NCBI RefSeq assembly: GCF_016583565.1
Contig: NZ_NRRF01000019.1
Span: forward strand, 1-64,000
Direction of reading: 5' to 3'
DNA: 64,000 bases
Source of the DNA: Thiocystis violacea
Lineage (GTDB): Bacteria; Pseudomonadota; Gammaproteobacteria; Chromatiales; Chromatiaceae
The notes below the pieces were generated by a model. That model was not told where the DNA came from. It saw only the letters and a program-made list of their open reading frames with translations, and searched no databases. A program made the translations under genes and the position numbers. Numbering within the stretch: position 1 is the stretch's first letter; the number at the start of each line of letters is the position of its first letter. Below are positions 29,270 through 39,000 of this stretch, piece by piece.

Positions 29270-30502
29270 ATGAACAAGAAGGATCTCAGCGAGCGGGACA
29301 TTTGCACCAAATTCATCACCCCGGCCCTGCGCAACGCGGGCTGGGACGAGCAGTTACAGATCCGCGAGGAAGTCAGCTTCACCAAGGGGCGCATCATCGT
29401 GCGCGGCAAACTGGTGAGTCGCGGCAAGGGCAAGCGTGCCGACTACATCCTCTACTACAAGCCCAACATCCCGATCGCGGTCATCGAGGTCAAGGACAAC
29501 CGCCACAGCGTCGGCGACGGCATGCAGCAGGCGCTTGATTACGCCCTGACGCTCGACATCCGCATCACCGGCGGCGATGCCGAGGGCCAGGCCGAACTCG
29601 GCAACTTCATCGACCCCGAGGCGCGATACCCGGTGCTGGTCACCACCTCGCGTCTGCTCTCCACCGGCGTGGACGCCCAGACCTGCCGGCTGATCGTGCT
29701 CGACCGCGCGGTCGGCTCCATGACCGAGTTCAAGCAGATCGTCGGTCGCGGCACCCGCGTGCACGAGGACACCCAGAAGTACTACTTCACCCTGATCGAC
29801 TTTCGCGGCGCGACCAGCCATTTCGCCGACCCGGAGTTCGACGGCGAGCCGGTGCAGATCTATGCGCCGCGTGAAGAGGATCTCGTCGCGCCGCCGGATG
29901 AGCCACCGTCGGACGACGAGGCGACGGATGCCGAGGTCGGTGAAGATTCTGGCGACTACGACGTCCTCGTCGGTGGCACGCCGAACGGCATTCCAACTGG
30001 CGGCGGCAGACGCGAGAAGATCTACGTCGACGGCGTCACGGCCCGCATCATCGCCGAGCGCGTCGAATACCTCGACGAGCAGGGCAAGCTCGTCACCGAG
30101 AGCCTGCGCGACTTCACGCGCAAGGCCCTGCACCGGCACTTCGCGAGCCTTGATGACTTCCTCAGACGCTGGGGCGCGACCGAGCGCAAGCAGGCGCTGG
30201 TCGATGAGCTGGCGGGCGAGGGGCTGCCGCTGGATGTCATCTGCGCCACAACAGTAGGCAATTGGGGAATCAGCGCTTCGAAACTGAAAGAGGTGCAATT
30301 CCCTCTCCCACCCCTCGCCGAACAACACCGCATCGTCGCCAAGGTCAACGAACTCATGGCCCTGTGCGACCGCCTCGAAGCCAGTCTCACCACCGCAGAC
30401 AGCGCTCGTCGCTGCCTGCTCGACGCGCTGCTGCACGAGGCATTGGCGCCGGCCATGTCGGACGACTCGATCGCAACCGCCGAAGCCCGAGGCGGCGACT
30501 GA
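29270..30502 (+). pseudogene. Chimeric type I restriction relic: HsdR nuclease + HsdR motor end + HsdS tail
   Basis: An open 410-codon frame made of three pieces. Residues 1-96 are the HsdR N-terminal nuclease (RADYILYYKPNIPIAVIEVK, with D58, E73 and K75 of the PD-(D/E)xK centre). Residues 97-322 are the far end of an HsdR motor (PVLVTTSRLLSTGVDAQTCR, MTEFKQIVGRGTR = motifs V and VI, then the helical C-terminal part). Residues 325-395 are the end of an HsdS specificity subunit (FPLPPLAEQHRIVAKVNELM). Missing are about the whole first RecA domain with Walker A and DEAH, all of HsdM and most of HsdS. Both joints are in frame. It cannot translocate DNA; whether it is expressed is unknown. Confidence 0.88.
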
Positions 30503-30540
30503 TCGATGTCGGTCTGCGCAGCACCAAGATCCGTACCTTC
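30500..30540 (+). repeat. mscS-like 41-bp fragment abutting the hsd chimera
   Basis: Near copy of 28494-28534 (39/41). Its first bases supply the TGA stop of the chimeric hsd frame. It then passes directly into hairpin-rich repeat copy B. This marks a recombination joint. Confidence 0.85.
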
Positions 30541-30684
30541 TCTGGTGCTGAAGCTCCTCCTTCGGCACCCGTGAGACGAAGCTCTGCTTCATGAATCCTC
30601 AGGCTGCGCCGACGCTTCGTGAAGCGGAGCTTCATCGCATGGGTCACGCCGCTGGAGCTGCGTGACCAGAAACCGGGAGGCAAT
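30540..30684 (+). repeat. Hairpin-rich repeat, copy B
   Basis: Full form of the repeat seen at 29084-29202. It contains four consecutive small hairpins: GGTGCTGAAG/CTTCGGCACC (30544-30569), GAAGC/GCTTC (30578-30590), TGAAGC/GCTTCA (30620-30634) and GGTCACGC/GCGTGACC (30642-30667). GCTCC or GGAGC occurs at or near the centre of three of them. Its end supplies the Shine-Dalgarno sequence and ATG of the next gene. Confidence 0.88.
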
Positions 30685-33600
30685 GGATAGACCTTCGACT
30701 ACTGAGACAAAGGCCAAGAGATCGAGAAACATGCGAATCCTTGTCACTATCGTCATCGCCTGCATGCTGTGGACGGTCTGGTTGTCGTGCGCCTGTGCTC
30801 AAGAGGCCGACAGCGCCCTGCCCGGATGGTTGGTCACCGCGAAGGCGCTGGAGTCGAAGATCGCCGAGGCGCGGACAGCGAACGACAGGACCGAGGAGGC
30901 CAAGACCCAGCTGATCGAGCTGTACCGCAAGGCCTTGAGCAATCTACAGGCGGCGAAGGACAACGCCGCATCTGCGGCCACGTTTCGGCGTAGGGCCGAG
31001 CGTGCGCCGGCCGAGATCCAGGCCATCCGCGCGGCGCTTGCGCCGGATGCCCGGGCCGCGCCGACAAATGGCCTCGATGCGGATGCTGACACCCCGCTGC
31101 CGGTGCTTGAACAGCGCGCGCAGGAGGAGCAGGCGGAGCTGACCGCGACCGATGCGCGACGCGCTGACTTGGAGTCCCGTCTGGCAACCCTCGAACAGCG
31201 CCCGGAGGCGATCGGCCAGCGCCTCGCGGAGGCGACGGGACAACGCGAAGAGGCCTCGGCACAAGTTCAGACAGTGGCTGCCGATGATGCAAGCCCCACG
31301 TTTGCGCAGGCCCAAAAGTGGGTGCTGGAGACGCGCTATGTGGCGCTGAACACCGAGACCACGATGCTCGAGCAGGAACTTTCGACCCTGCCGCTGCGCA
31401 CGCAGTTGCTGGAAGCCAGGCGCGACCAGGAAGAGGCCAACGTCGAAGCGGTCGGCGAGCGCATGCGGGTCCTCAACGACTTGCTCGACCACAAGCGCCG
31501 TCAGGCGGCGGAACAAGCAACGACACAAGCCGAGCAGACGCAGCGCGAGATCGAGGGGATGCCCCCGGTGTTGGTCGCGTTGTCCGCGGAGAACGCGGCG
31601 CTGTCGCGCGATGTCAACGACATCACCCAGCAGCTTCAGGCACAGGATCTGGTGCGACAACACCTCGAGCAGCTCGTGGAGCAGCTCGACGCCGATTACC
31701 GCGATGCCCGTGAAACCTTGGAGTCAGGCGAGGTCAACGACGATCTTGGCCGAATCCTGTTGCAGCAGTTCGACGCCTTGCCCGATCTGCGGGCCTTCGT
31801 TCAAAACGACGAGCTGCGCCAGACGGAGATCGCCGACCTCACCGTGCGCCGCTTGAAACATCGTGCCGAGGCACGGCGTATCGCCGATATAGATACGACC
31901 GTGGCGCGGCTCGCGTTGGAGCTGCAGGCCGATGCGTCGGCGCGGCCCCAGACCGAGGCACAGAAGGCGACGTTGCTGGAGCTGGTGCAGCAACGCCAGA
32001 CCCTGCTCGACAAGGCCTTGGAGACCTATCAGCTCTACCTCGGCAAGCTGCGCGAGCTCGATCGGGCCGAGCAGGCGTTGCTCACGACCGCGGCCGAGTA
32101 CGATGCCTATTTGGACGAGCAGCTACCCTGGTTGCGTAACGCCAAGCCGATCCGCCTCGAGGACATCCGCGTGCTGCCGAGCGAACTCAGCGCTCGACTC
32201 ATGGCCGCGGACCTGCCGGGCTTGCCGCGCCTGATTGGCCAGCAGCTCGCGCGCAGCCCCGCCTTCTGGCTGGCCGTGATCGGCGCTGGCGTCCTGCTCT
32301 TGCAACGCCGAGCGATCATCGCCGCCATCGCATCGGTCACGCCACGGATCGGCAAACCCACCACCGACCGCATGGGTCATACCGGGCGCGTGCTGGGTCT
32401 GACCCTGCTGCTCGCGGCGCCGCTGCCCCTGCTCTTGGCGGTCATGGGCTGGCAGCTCCAGGCCGGTGGCGGCGCAACACAGCTGTCCCAGGCCCTGGGC
32501 AATGCACTGACACGGGCCGCCCTGCATCTGTCCATTCTGTTCAGCCTGGGCGCCATCTGCTTGCCTCAGGGGTTGGCGGGGGTCCATTTCCGCTGGCCGG
32601 AGCGCAACCTGACGCTGTTGCGCGCCCAGCTCAAAGGCTTCGTCTGGCCATTCGTGGCCGCGGTCTTGATCATTAACGTCGCGCTTGGCATCAACCGGGC
32701 CGAGACCGGCGGAACCTTGGCCAAGCTCGGTCTACTGCTTGGCTACCTGCCGCTGTCCTGGTTCCTGTACCGGGTGTTCCATCCCCGTCGTGGCGTGCTT
32801 GCACAGCTGCGATCCGGTGGCGACTACCCGATGCTCTTCCGCACCTACCCCATCTGGTACTCGCTGGTCGTCGGCGCTCCGTTGGCCTTGATCGCCCTGG
32901 CGTTCACCGGGTACGTCTACACGGCGACGGCCTTTTCCTATCTGTTCTTGCTGACGCTCTGGTTCCTGCTTGCGCTGGTGCTGAGTAACGCGCTCGCCTT
33001 GCGTTGGCTGCAGGTCACCAGACGGCGCCTGGCTTACGATGCCGCCATGGAGCGCCGGCGCGCGGAGCGAGCGGAAGCGCAAGGACAAGAGCCGGCCGAT
33101 GAGACGGGTGAGCTGCAGTTCGAGGCGCCGGAAGTGGATATCACGGCACTGAGCGACGAGACGCGCGGGCTGATTCGCATCCTCATGCTCACCGCGGCCA
33201 TCGTCGGACTGTACCTGATCTGGTCCAGCGCACTGCCGGCGCTGCACATCTTCGACGATGTGATCCTGTGGCATGGGACCGTCACCGTCGATGGCACGGA
33301 GCAGTCACTACCCATCACGCTCGGGAGCCTCGGCATGGCGCTGCTCTATGCCATCGGCACCTGGGTGCTGGCGGATCGGCTCCCGGCCCTGCTGGAGATC
33401 CTATTGCTGCAGCGTTTCAAAATGACGGCTGCCAGCCGCTATACGGTGACCACCTTGACGACCTATGCCGTCGTCGCGGTGGGCCTGTTGCTGGTGCTCA
33501 GCACGCTGGGCGCGCGTTGGTCGCAAGTGCAATGGCTGGCGGCGGCACTCAGCGTGGGTATCGGCTTCGGCCTGCAGGAGATCGTCGCCAACTTCATCAG

Positions 33601-34129
33601 CGGCTTGATCATCCTGTTCGAGCGACCCATCCGCGTCGGCGATGCCGTCACCGTCGGCGACACCGATGGCGTGGTCACCAAGATCAAGATCCGCGCCACC
33701 ACCATCCGCAACTGGGACGGCAAGGAGCTGCTGGTGCCCAATAAGGAGTTCATCACCGGGCGCCTGCTCAATTGGTCGCTGTCGGACCAAACCACGCGGC
33801 TGGTCCTCGCCATCGGCATCGCTTACGGATCGCCGGTGCGCCAGGCCATGGACCTGCTGGAAGAGGCGGCGGATGAGAATCCCAACGTGCTCGATGAGCC
33901 TTCCCCAACCGTGATCTTCGAGACCTTCGGCGACAACGCGCTCGGCCTGCTGCTGCGCTGTTTCGTCGACTCCATCGATCTGCGCGTCAGCACCATCAGC
34001 GCCTTGAACGAGGCCATCAACGACAAGTTCAATGCCGCCGGCATCAGCATCGCCTTCCCGCAGCGCGACCTGCATCTCGACACCATCAAGCCGCTGCGGG
34101 TGCAGATCGAGCACGCGGTGCCGAAATAG
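30683..34129 (+). CDS. MscK/KefA-like large mechanosensitive channel
   Basis: A protein of about 1148 residues. The start at 30683 follows GGGAGG; an internal ATG at 30731 would begin exactly at the signal peptide (MRILVTIVIACMLWTVWLSC). A very long periplasmic coiled-coil region (about 45-500, rich in Glu/Gln/Arg) and about ten membrane helices follow. The C-terminal MscS core has the pore helix (LAAALSVGIGFGLQEIVANF, ISGLIILFERPIRVGD) and the beta domain (GDTDGVVTKIKIRATTIRNW, DGKELLVPNKEF). Size and layout match MscK/KefA or MscM-type channels. It is the second MscS-superfamily gene within 4 kb. Confidence 0.92.
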   Translation: MDRPSTTETKAKRSRNMRILVTIVIACMLWTVWLSCACAQEADSALPGWLVTAKALESKIAEARTANDRTEEAKTQLIELYRKALSNLQAAKDNAASAATFRRRAERAPAEIQAIRAALAPDARAAPTNGLDADADTPLPVLEQRAQEEQAELTATDARRADLESRLATLEQRPEAIGQRLAEATGQREEASAQVQTVAADDASPTFAQAQKWVLETRYVALNTETTMLEQELSTLPLRTQLLEARRDQEEANVEAVGERMRVLNDLLDHKRRQAAEQATTQAEQTQREIEGMPPVLVALSAENAALSRDVNDITQQLQAQDLVRQHLEQLVEQLDADYRDARETLESGEVNDDLGRILLQQFDALPDLRAFVQNDELRQTEIADLTVRRLKHRAEARRIADIDTTVARLALELQADASARPQTEAQKATLLELVQQRQTLLDKALETYQLYLGKLRELDRAEQALLTTAAEYDAYLDEQLPWLRNAKPIRLEDIRVLPSELSARLMAADLPGLPRLIGQQLARSPAFWLAVIGAGVLLLQRRAIIAAIASVTPRIGKPTTDRMGHTGRVLGLTLLLAAPLPLLLAVMGWQLQAGGGATQLSQALGNALTRAALHLSILFSLGAICLPQGLAGVHFRWPERNLTLLRAQLKGFVWPFVAAVLIINVALGINRAETGGTLAKLGLLLGYLPLSWFLYRVFHPRRGVLAQLRSGGDYPMLFRTYPIWYSLVVGAPLALIALAFTGYVYTATAFSYLFLLTLWFLLALVLSNALALRWLQVTRRRLAYDAAMERRRAERAEAQGQEPADETGELQFEAPEVDITALSDETRGLIRILMLTAAIVGLYLIWSSALPALHIFDDVILWHGTVTVDGTEQSLPITLGSLGMALLYAIGTWVLADRLPALLEILLLQRFKMTAASRYTVTTLTTYAVVAVGLLLVLSTLGARWSQVQWLAAALSVGIGFGLQEIVANFISGLIILFERPIRVGDAVTVGDTDGVVTKIKIRATTIRNWDGKELLVPNKEFITGRLLNWSLSDQTTRLVLAIGIAYGSPVRQAMDLLEEAADENPNVLDEPSPTVIFETFGDNALGLLLRCFVDSIDLRVSTISALNEAINDKFNAAGISIAFPQRDLHLDTIKPLRVQIEHAVPK

Positions 34130-34503
34130 GCGACGCATCCGCTGCATCCGTCCGAGGGCGTTGAGTCTGAGCCCGTCTCGCGCATGATCCGAGCAACATG
34201 TTTCGCGCACTGGTCGTTGTCCCGGCGGCGTTCTGCCACTTCTGTGACAATCACAACGGAGATGGCTCTTGCTCGCACGGATTCGCGCCGCGGTGGCGAC
34301 CGGCGTCCTCGCCGAGTTTGGAACTCAGTGCACTGAGCCTGCTGCCGCCACGCCGATCGATCACTGCTTGGGGCTGCTTCTATCCGATGCGTGGGCGGCC
34401 ATCCTCCACACCCAGTTCCATGTCGGTGCTCGACTGACCATTGACCGCCATCATCGCCGGAAGCCCATGAGCCTGCTCCCGACGCACACGAGGATCTTTT
34501 CGC
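34130..34503. other. Intergenic region before pyrD
   Basis: 374 bp with no convincing gene on either strand. A GAGGA site about nine bases before the pyrD ATG is visible. No hairpin of note was found. Confidence 0.5.
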
Positions 34504-35544
34504 ATGACCTTGCCCGATCTCTGGCCACACTTGCGCCCCCTGGCCTTTCAACTGGACCCCGAGGTCTCCCACGACCTCGCGCTGAGACTGCTCTCGGGTT
34601 GGTCACGCCTCTTCGCCGGGCGGCTGCCCGCCACGGACCTGGCGCGCGACCCGAGTTTGGCCGTGAACGCCATGGGGCTGCACTTCCCCAACCCCATCGG
34701 TCTGGCGGCCGGCTTGGACAAGAATGGCACCGCCGTGCCCGCCTGGCAGGCGTTGGGCTTCGGATTCGTGGAGGTCGGGACGGTGACCGCCCTGGCGCAG
34801 CCCGGCAACCCGAAGCCGCGGCTGTTTCGGCTCACGCGGGACGAAGCCCTGGTCAACCGCATGGGCTTCAACAACGCCGGCGCGGAGGCGATGGGCCGGC
34901 GACTTGAGCGGCTCCGCGCGCGCGGACTGCCCGAGGTCCCGCTCGGGGTGAATCTCGGCAAGTCCAAGGTGACGTCCGCCGAGCAGGCGGCCGGGGACTA
35001 TCGCCGCAGCTTCGAGCGGCTGGCCGAGCTGGCGGATTATGTGGTGGTCAACGTCTCCAGCCCGAACACGCCGGGACTGCGCGACCTGCAGCGGGTCGAT
35101 GAGGTCACGCGCATCCTGGACGCCATCCAGACGCCCAATCAGCGACTCGGAAAACCCCGCCCCATCCTCCTGAAATTGGCCCCCGATCTCGCCGACGAAG
35201 ACGCCATCGCCTGTGCCCAGGCGGCGCTCGGAGCCGGTTGCGCGGGCCTCATCCTCACCAATACCACCATCCGTTTCGAGGGCCTCGAAAGCTCAACGGA
35301 GGGACTGAGCGGCGGCCTGTCGGGGCGCCCGCTCCTGGCCCGCAGCACCCAGCTCCTGAGCCGGGTCCGTGAGGCGGTCGGGGCGGATCCGGTCCTGATC
35401 GGCGTCGGCGGCATCATGGATCCCGAGGGCGCGGCCGCCAAGCTCGCCGCAGGCGCGGATCTCATCCAGGTCTACAGCGGTTTCATCTATCAGGGGCCGG
35501 CCTTCGTGCGCAGGCTGCTGAAGACGCTTAAGCCGCGTGACTGA
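34504..35544 (+). CDS. pyrD: Dihydroorotate dehydrogenase (quinone), class 2
   Basis: A 346-residue flavoprotein that oxidises dihydroorotate to orotate and passes electrons to quinone at the inner membrane. The N-terminal membrane-associating helices (LALRLLSGWSR) identify class 2. The family core is intact: GLHFPNPIGLAAGLDKNG, RMGFNNAG, GVNLGKSK, VVNVSSPNTPGLRDLQ with the catalytic Ser, LKLAPDL, LTNTT, GLSGRPL and IGVGGI. The gene is full length and stands alone; a repeat block follows immediately. Confidence 0.98.
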   Translation: MTLPDLWPHLRPLAFQLDPEVSHDLALRLLSGWSRLFAGRLPATDLARDPSLAVNAMGLHFPNPIGLAAGLDKNGTAVPAWQALGFGFVEVGTVTALAQPGNPKPRLFRLTRDEALVNRMGFNNAGAEAMGRRLERLRARGLPEVPLGVNLGKSKVTSAEQAAGDYRRSFERLAELADYVVVNVSSPNTPGLRDLQRVDEVTRILDAIQTPNQRLGKPRPILLKLAPDLADEDAIACAQAALGAGCAGLILTNTTIRFEGLESSTEGLSGGLSGRPLLARSTQLLSRVREAVGADPVLIGVGGIMDPEGAAAKLAAGADLIQVYSGFIYQGPAFVRRLLKTLKPRD

Positions 35545-35555
35545 CGTTGGGCCTC

Positions 35556-36000
35556 GGCGTCGGACGGACGTGCCCATCGAGCAAGGCAGGGCGCGGGGAT
35601 GATGGGCACGCCCGTCGATTCTCAGCGCTCCGAGCAAAGCCCATCACGCGGGCTTTGCCCATCCTACGGGATCTCAGATGGGTAGGATGGGCAAAGTCCG
35701 CGCTCAGAGTTCGAGCCTGATAGCGACGTCGGACGGACGTGCCCATCGAGCAAGGCAGGGCGCGGGGATGATGGGCACGCCCGCCAAGCCTCAGTGCTCC
35801 GAGCAAAGCCCATCAGGCGGGCTTTGCCCATCCTACGGGATCTCAGATGGGTAGGATGGGCAAAGTCCGCGCTCAGAGTTCGAGCCTGATAGCGACGTCG
35901 GACGGACGTGCCCATCGAGCAAGGCAGGGCGCGGGGATGATGGGCACGCCCGTCGATTCTCAGCGCTCCGAGCAAAGCCCATCACGCGGGCTCTGTCGCT
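35556..36000. repeat. 169-bp-period tandem repeat block (about 2.6 copies)
   Basis: The phrase CGGACGGACGTGCCCATCGA starts at 35561, 35730 and 35899, giving an exact 169-bp period. Copies are nearly identical; the third diverges near 35992. Each unit holds two hairpins: CGTGCCCATC...GATGGGCACG and a long one with arms GGCTTTGCCCATCCTAC and GTAGGATGGGCAAAGTC. The period is not a multiple of three, and apparent ORFs here are artefacts of the repeat. This is REP-type intergenic DNA lying between convergent pyrD and the GGDEF/EAL gene. Confidence 0.93.
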
Positions 36001-36049
36001 TGCGGGGGCTGGCGGCGATGCCCTCGCCCCAAGGCCGAGCGGCGTTGTC

Positions 36050-39000
36050 TCAGAGCGCCGCTGACCAAGCCTCGGCCAGCGCGTCCGCCTCAACGGCGGG
36101 GCTGAAGAGGTATCCCTGCCCCTCAAGGCAGCCCTCGGCGCGCAGGAAGTCGGCCTGCGCCTGTGTTTCGATGCCTTCGCCGAGGACGCCCAGCCCCATG
36201 TTGCGCGCCAGGGCGATGATGGCCCGCACGATGGCGTCGTCGCCCTCATCCTGCGTCAGCTTGTCCGTGAAGGATCCGTCGATCTTGAGCCGGTTCAGTG
36301 GCAGGCGCTTGAGATAGGCGAGCGAGGAATAGCCGGTGCCGAAGTCGTCGACCGCCAGGGTGATCCCCAGCCGACGCAGGGCCCGCAGGACCTCGATCGA
36401 CTCGTCCGCCCGGTGCATGATCTTGGACTCATTGATCTCGAGCTCCAGGCGCTCGGGCTGCAGTCCGGCGCGCTCCAAGGCCAACCCAACACGATCGATC
36501 AGGCCGGGGCGCTGCAGCGACCTGACCGAGAGGTTCACCGCCAGGCGCGGAATCTGGAAGCCGGCGCGGTCCCAGGTGCGCACTTGCCGACAGCTCTGCT
36601 CCAGCACCCAGAAGCCGAGCTCGTCGATGAAGCCGATCTCCTCCGCCAGCGGGATGAAGACGCGCGGCGGGATCTGACCCAGCTCAGGATGCGCCCAGCG
36701 GCAGAGCGCCTCGACGCCGCACAGACGGCCATCCGTCAGGCCGAGTTGGGGCTGATAGTGCAGCACCAGCTCCGCGCGCTGGATGGCGAAGCGCAGATCG
36801 TGCTCCAGACGCAGCCGCTCCATGGCGCCCTCTGACATGGCGGTCTCGAAGAAGCGGAAGCCGTTGCGTCCGGTGTTCTTGGTCTGGTACATGGCGACGT
36901 CCGCATGGCGCACCAGTGTCTCCATGTCGGCGCCGTCGTCCGGGTAGATGCTGATGCCGATGCTGGCCGTGATGAACAAATCCCGGCCCTGGACCGCGAG
37001 GGGTCGGGAGAAGGTCTCCATGAGGCGGTCGGCGAAGGTCGCCGCGAAGCGCGAGGCCGGGATGTCTTCCAGGATGATGACGAACTCGTCGCCGCCGAGC
37101 CGCGCGATGGTGTCGACCTCACGCACCTGCTTGGCCAGCATCTCGGCGACCTCGATGAGGAGCGCGTCGCCGACCCCGTGGCCCAGGGTGTCGTTGACCT
37201 CCTTGAAGCGGTCGAGATCGAGGAACAGCAGCCCGAACTGGCGCTTGTAGCGCTTGGCGCGCTGCAGACAGCTCTCCAGGCGCTGCTGGAAGAGGCTGCG
37301 GTTGGGCAGACCCGTGAGCGGATCGTGGTGCGCGAGGTAGTCGAGCCGCTCCTCGGATTGCTTGAGCTGGCTGATATCGCTGAAGACCCCGACATAGTGG
37401 GTCGGCTCGCCCGCGCTGTCCGGCACGGCGCTGATGTTCAGGAGCGCGGGGTAGACGTGGCCGTCCTTGTGGCGGTTCCAGATCTCGCCGCGCCATTGGC
37501 CGGTGCGCGTGAGCGTCTCGTGCATCTCGCTGAAGAACGCCGCGTCGTGGCGAGCGGAGCGCATCAGCTCAGGTGTCGCCCCCAGCACCTCCGCCTCGCG
37601 ATAGCCCGTGATTTCCGTGAAGGCGCGATTCACGGCGAGGACACGGTCGTCCAGGTCGGTGATGACGACGCCCTCGGCCGTGCTCTCGAAGACCCGCGCC
37701 GCTTGTCGCAGTGACTTCTCGGCCTCGACGCGGGCGGTGATGTCCTGCACCGCGCCGAGCAGCTTGATGACGCCGTCGTCTTCCAGGAAGGGCTCGCAGG
37801 TGATCTGCACCCAGGTCGGCTCGCTGCGTTCCGCCGTGAGGCGGGCCTCCATATCGAAGGGCGTGCCACAGACGATGGCCTGCTCGACCGATGCCTGCAG
37901 CCCCGGCCGGTCCCTGGGATCGAACAGATCCACCAGGGCATCCAAGCCCGGCTGCTGATCGAAGGATATCCCCAAGAGCGCGAGCGTCCCCTGGGTCCAG
38001 CGGATGGTTCGGGCGGCGGGGTCATACTCCCAGCCGCCCACCTTGGCCATGCGGCCGGTCGCATTGAGGAAGTCCTCGCTGCGCTTGAGCGCCTCTTCGA
38101 ATCGCTTGCGTTCGGTGATGTCCCGATTGACGCCGCGCCGGCCGAGAAACCGGCCATCCTCAGTCAGCACCGGGTTGCAGATGTGCTCGATCCAGTGCTC
38201 GCTGCCGTCACGCGCCAGGATGCGAAACTCCAGCGTCTCCAGATCCGCCGCCTGATTGTCGGCCAGCGCCTTCAGATGCGCATCCCAGACGGACCGGTCG
38301 ACGGCGAGGATGAGACGGGCAAAGAGTGTCGCATCCGCCATGAAGTCGTCCGCGGCGTGCCCGCTGATGCGCTCGCAGGCCGGGGAGACGTAGACATAAC
38401 GGCCCTCAGGCCCCAGCCAATACTCCCAATCCGAGCTGAACTCGGCGAGCACCCGATAGCGCTCCCGGCTCTCCCGGAGTCTCTCCTCGTCCTGGATGCG
38501 GGCGAGGTACACGGCAAGGTGCGTGGCGACGGATTCGAGCAGGTGCTGCTCTTCCACCAGGAAGGGCGTTTCCTCCCGCGCATTCGGCGGCTCGCGGTAG
38601 CTCAGGGTCACGTCCCCGAAACTCACCCCTGCCAGGGGAATGGGCGCCGACAGGCTCAAGTCAGTCTGCGCGTAACCGGGCGTGGCGGCGCTCATCTCCG
38701 GGAGGCGAATCCGCGCCTCGGCCAGCTCGGGGTATCTGAACCCGGCGGGAAGGCGCTCGGCGACATGCTGCAAGACGTCTCTGACCGAGGCCCTGGTCTG
38801 ACTCGTCTCGAGGAGGACGTCGTGGAGGGTTGCGAACTCCTTGAGCCGCTCGCGCATGTCGGCTTCACTCTGGCGCAGCTGCTCTCCGGTCTCCAGCAGG
38901 GATCGGCGCTGCCTCACGGCCTCCGTGCGATCCACCACGCCGCAGACGAACTGCGGAGGGGCATCGCCTCCGGCGGGGATGGGGGCGATGTGCAGGTCGC

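Noticed and set aside
29179..29538. 119-codon plus-strand frame starting in repeat copy A
   Set aside because: It crosses the start of the hsd chimera in another frame and has no similarity to anything; the ATG is part of the repeat.
35528..35975. Minus-strand open frames inside the 169-bp repeat
   Set aside because: They repeat the same peptide because the DNA repeats, and the 169-bp period shifts the frame at each unit. Not a protein.
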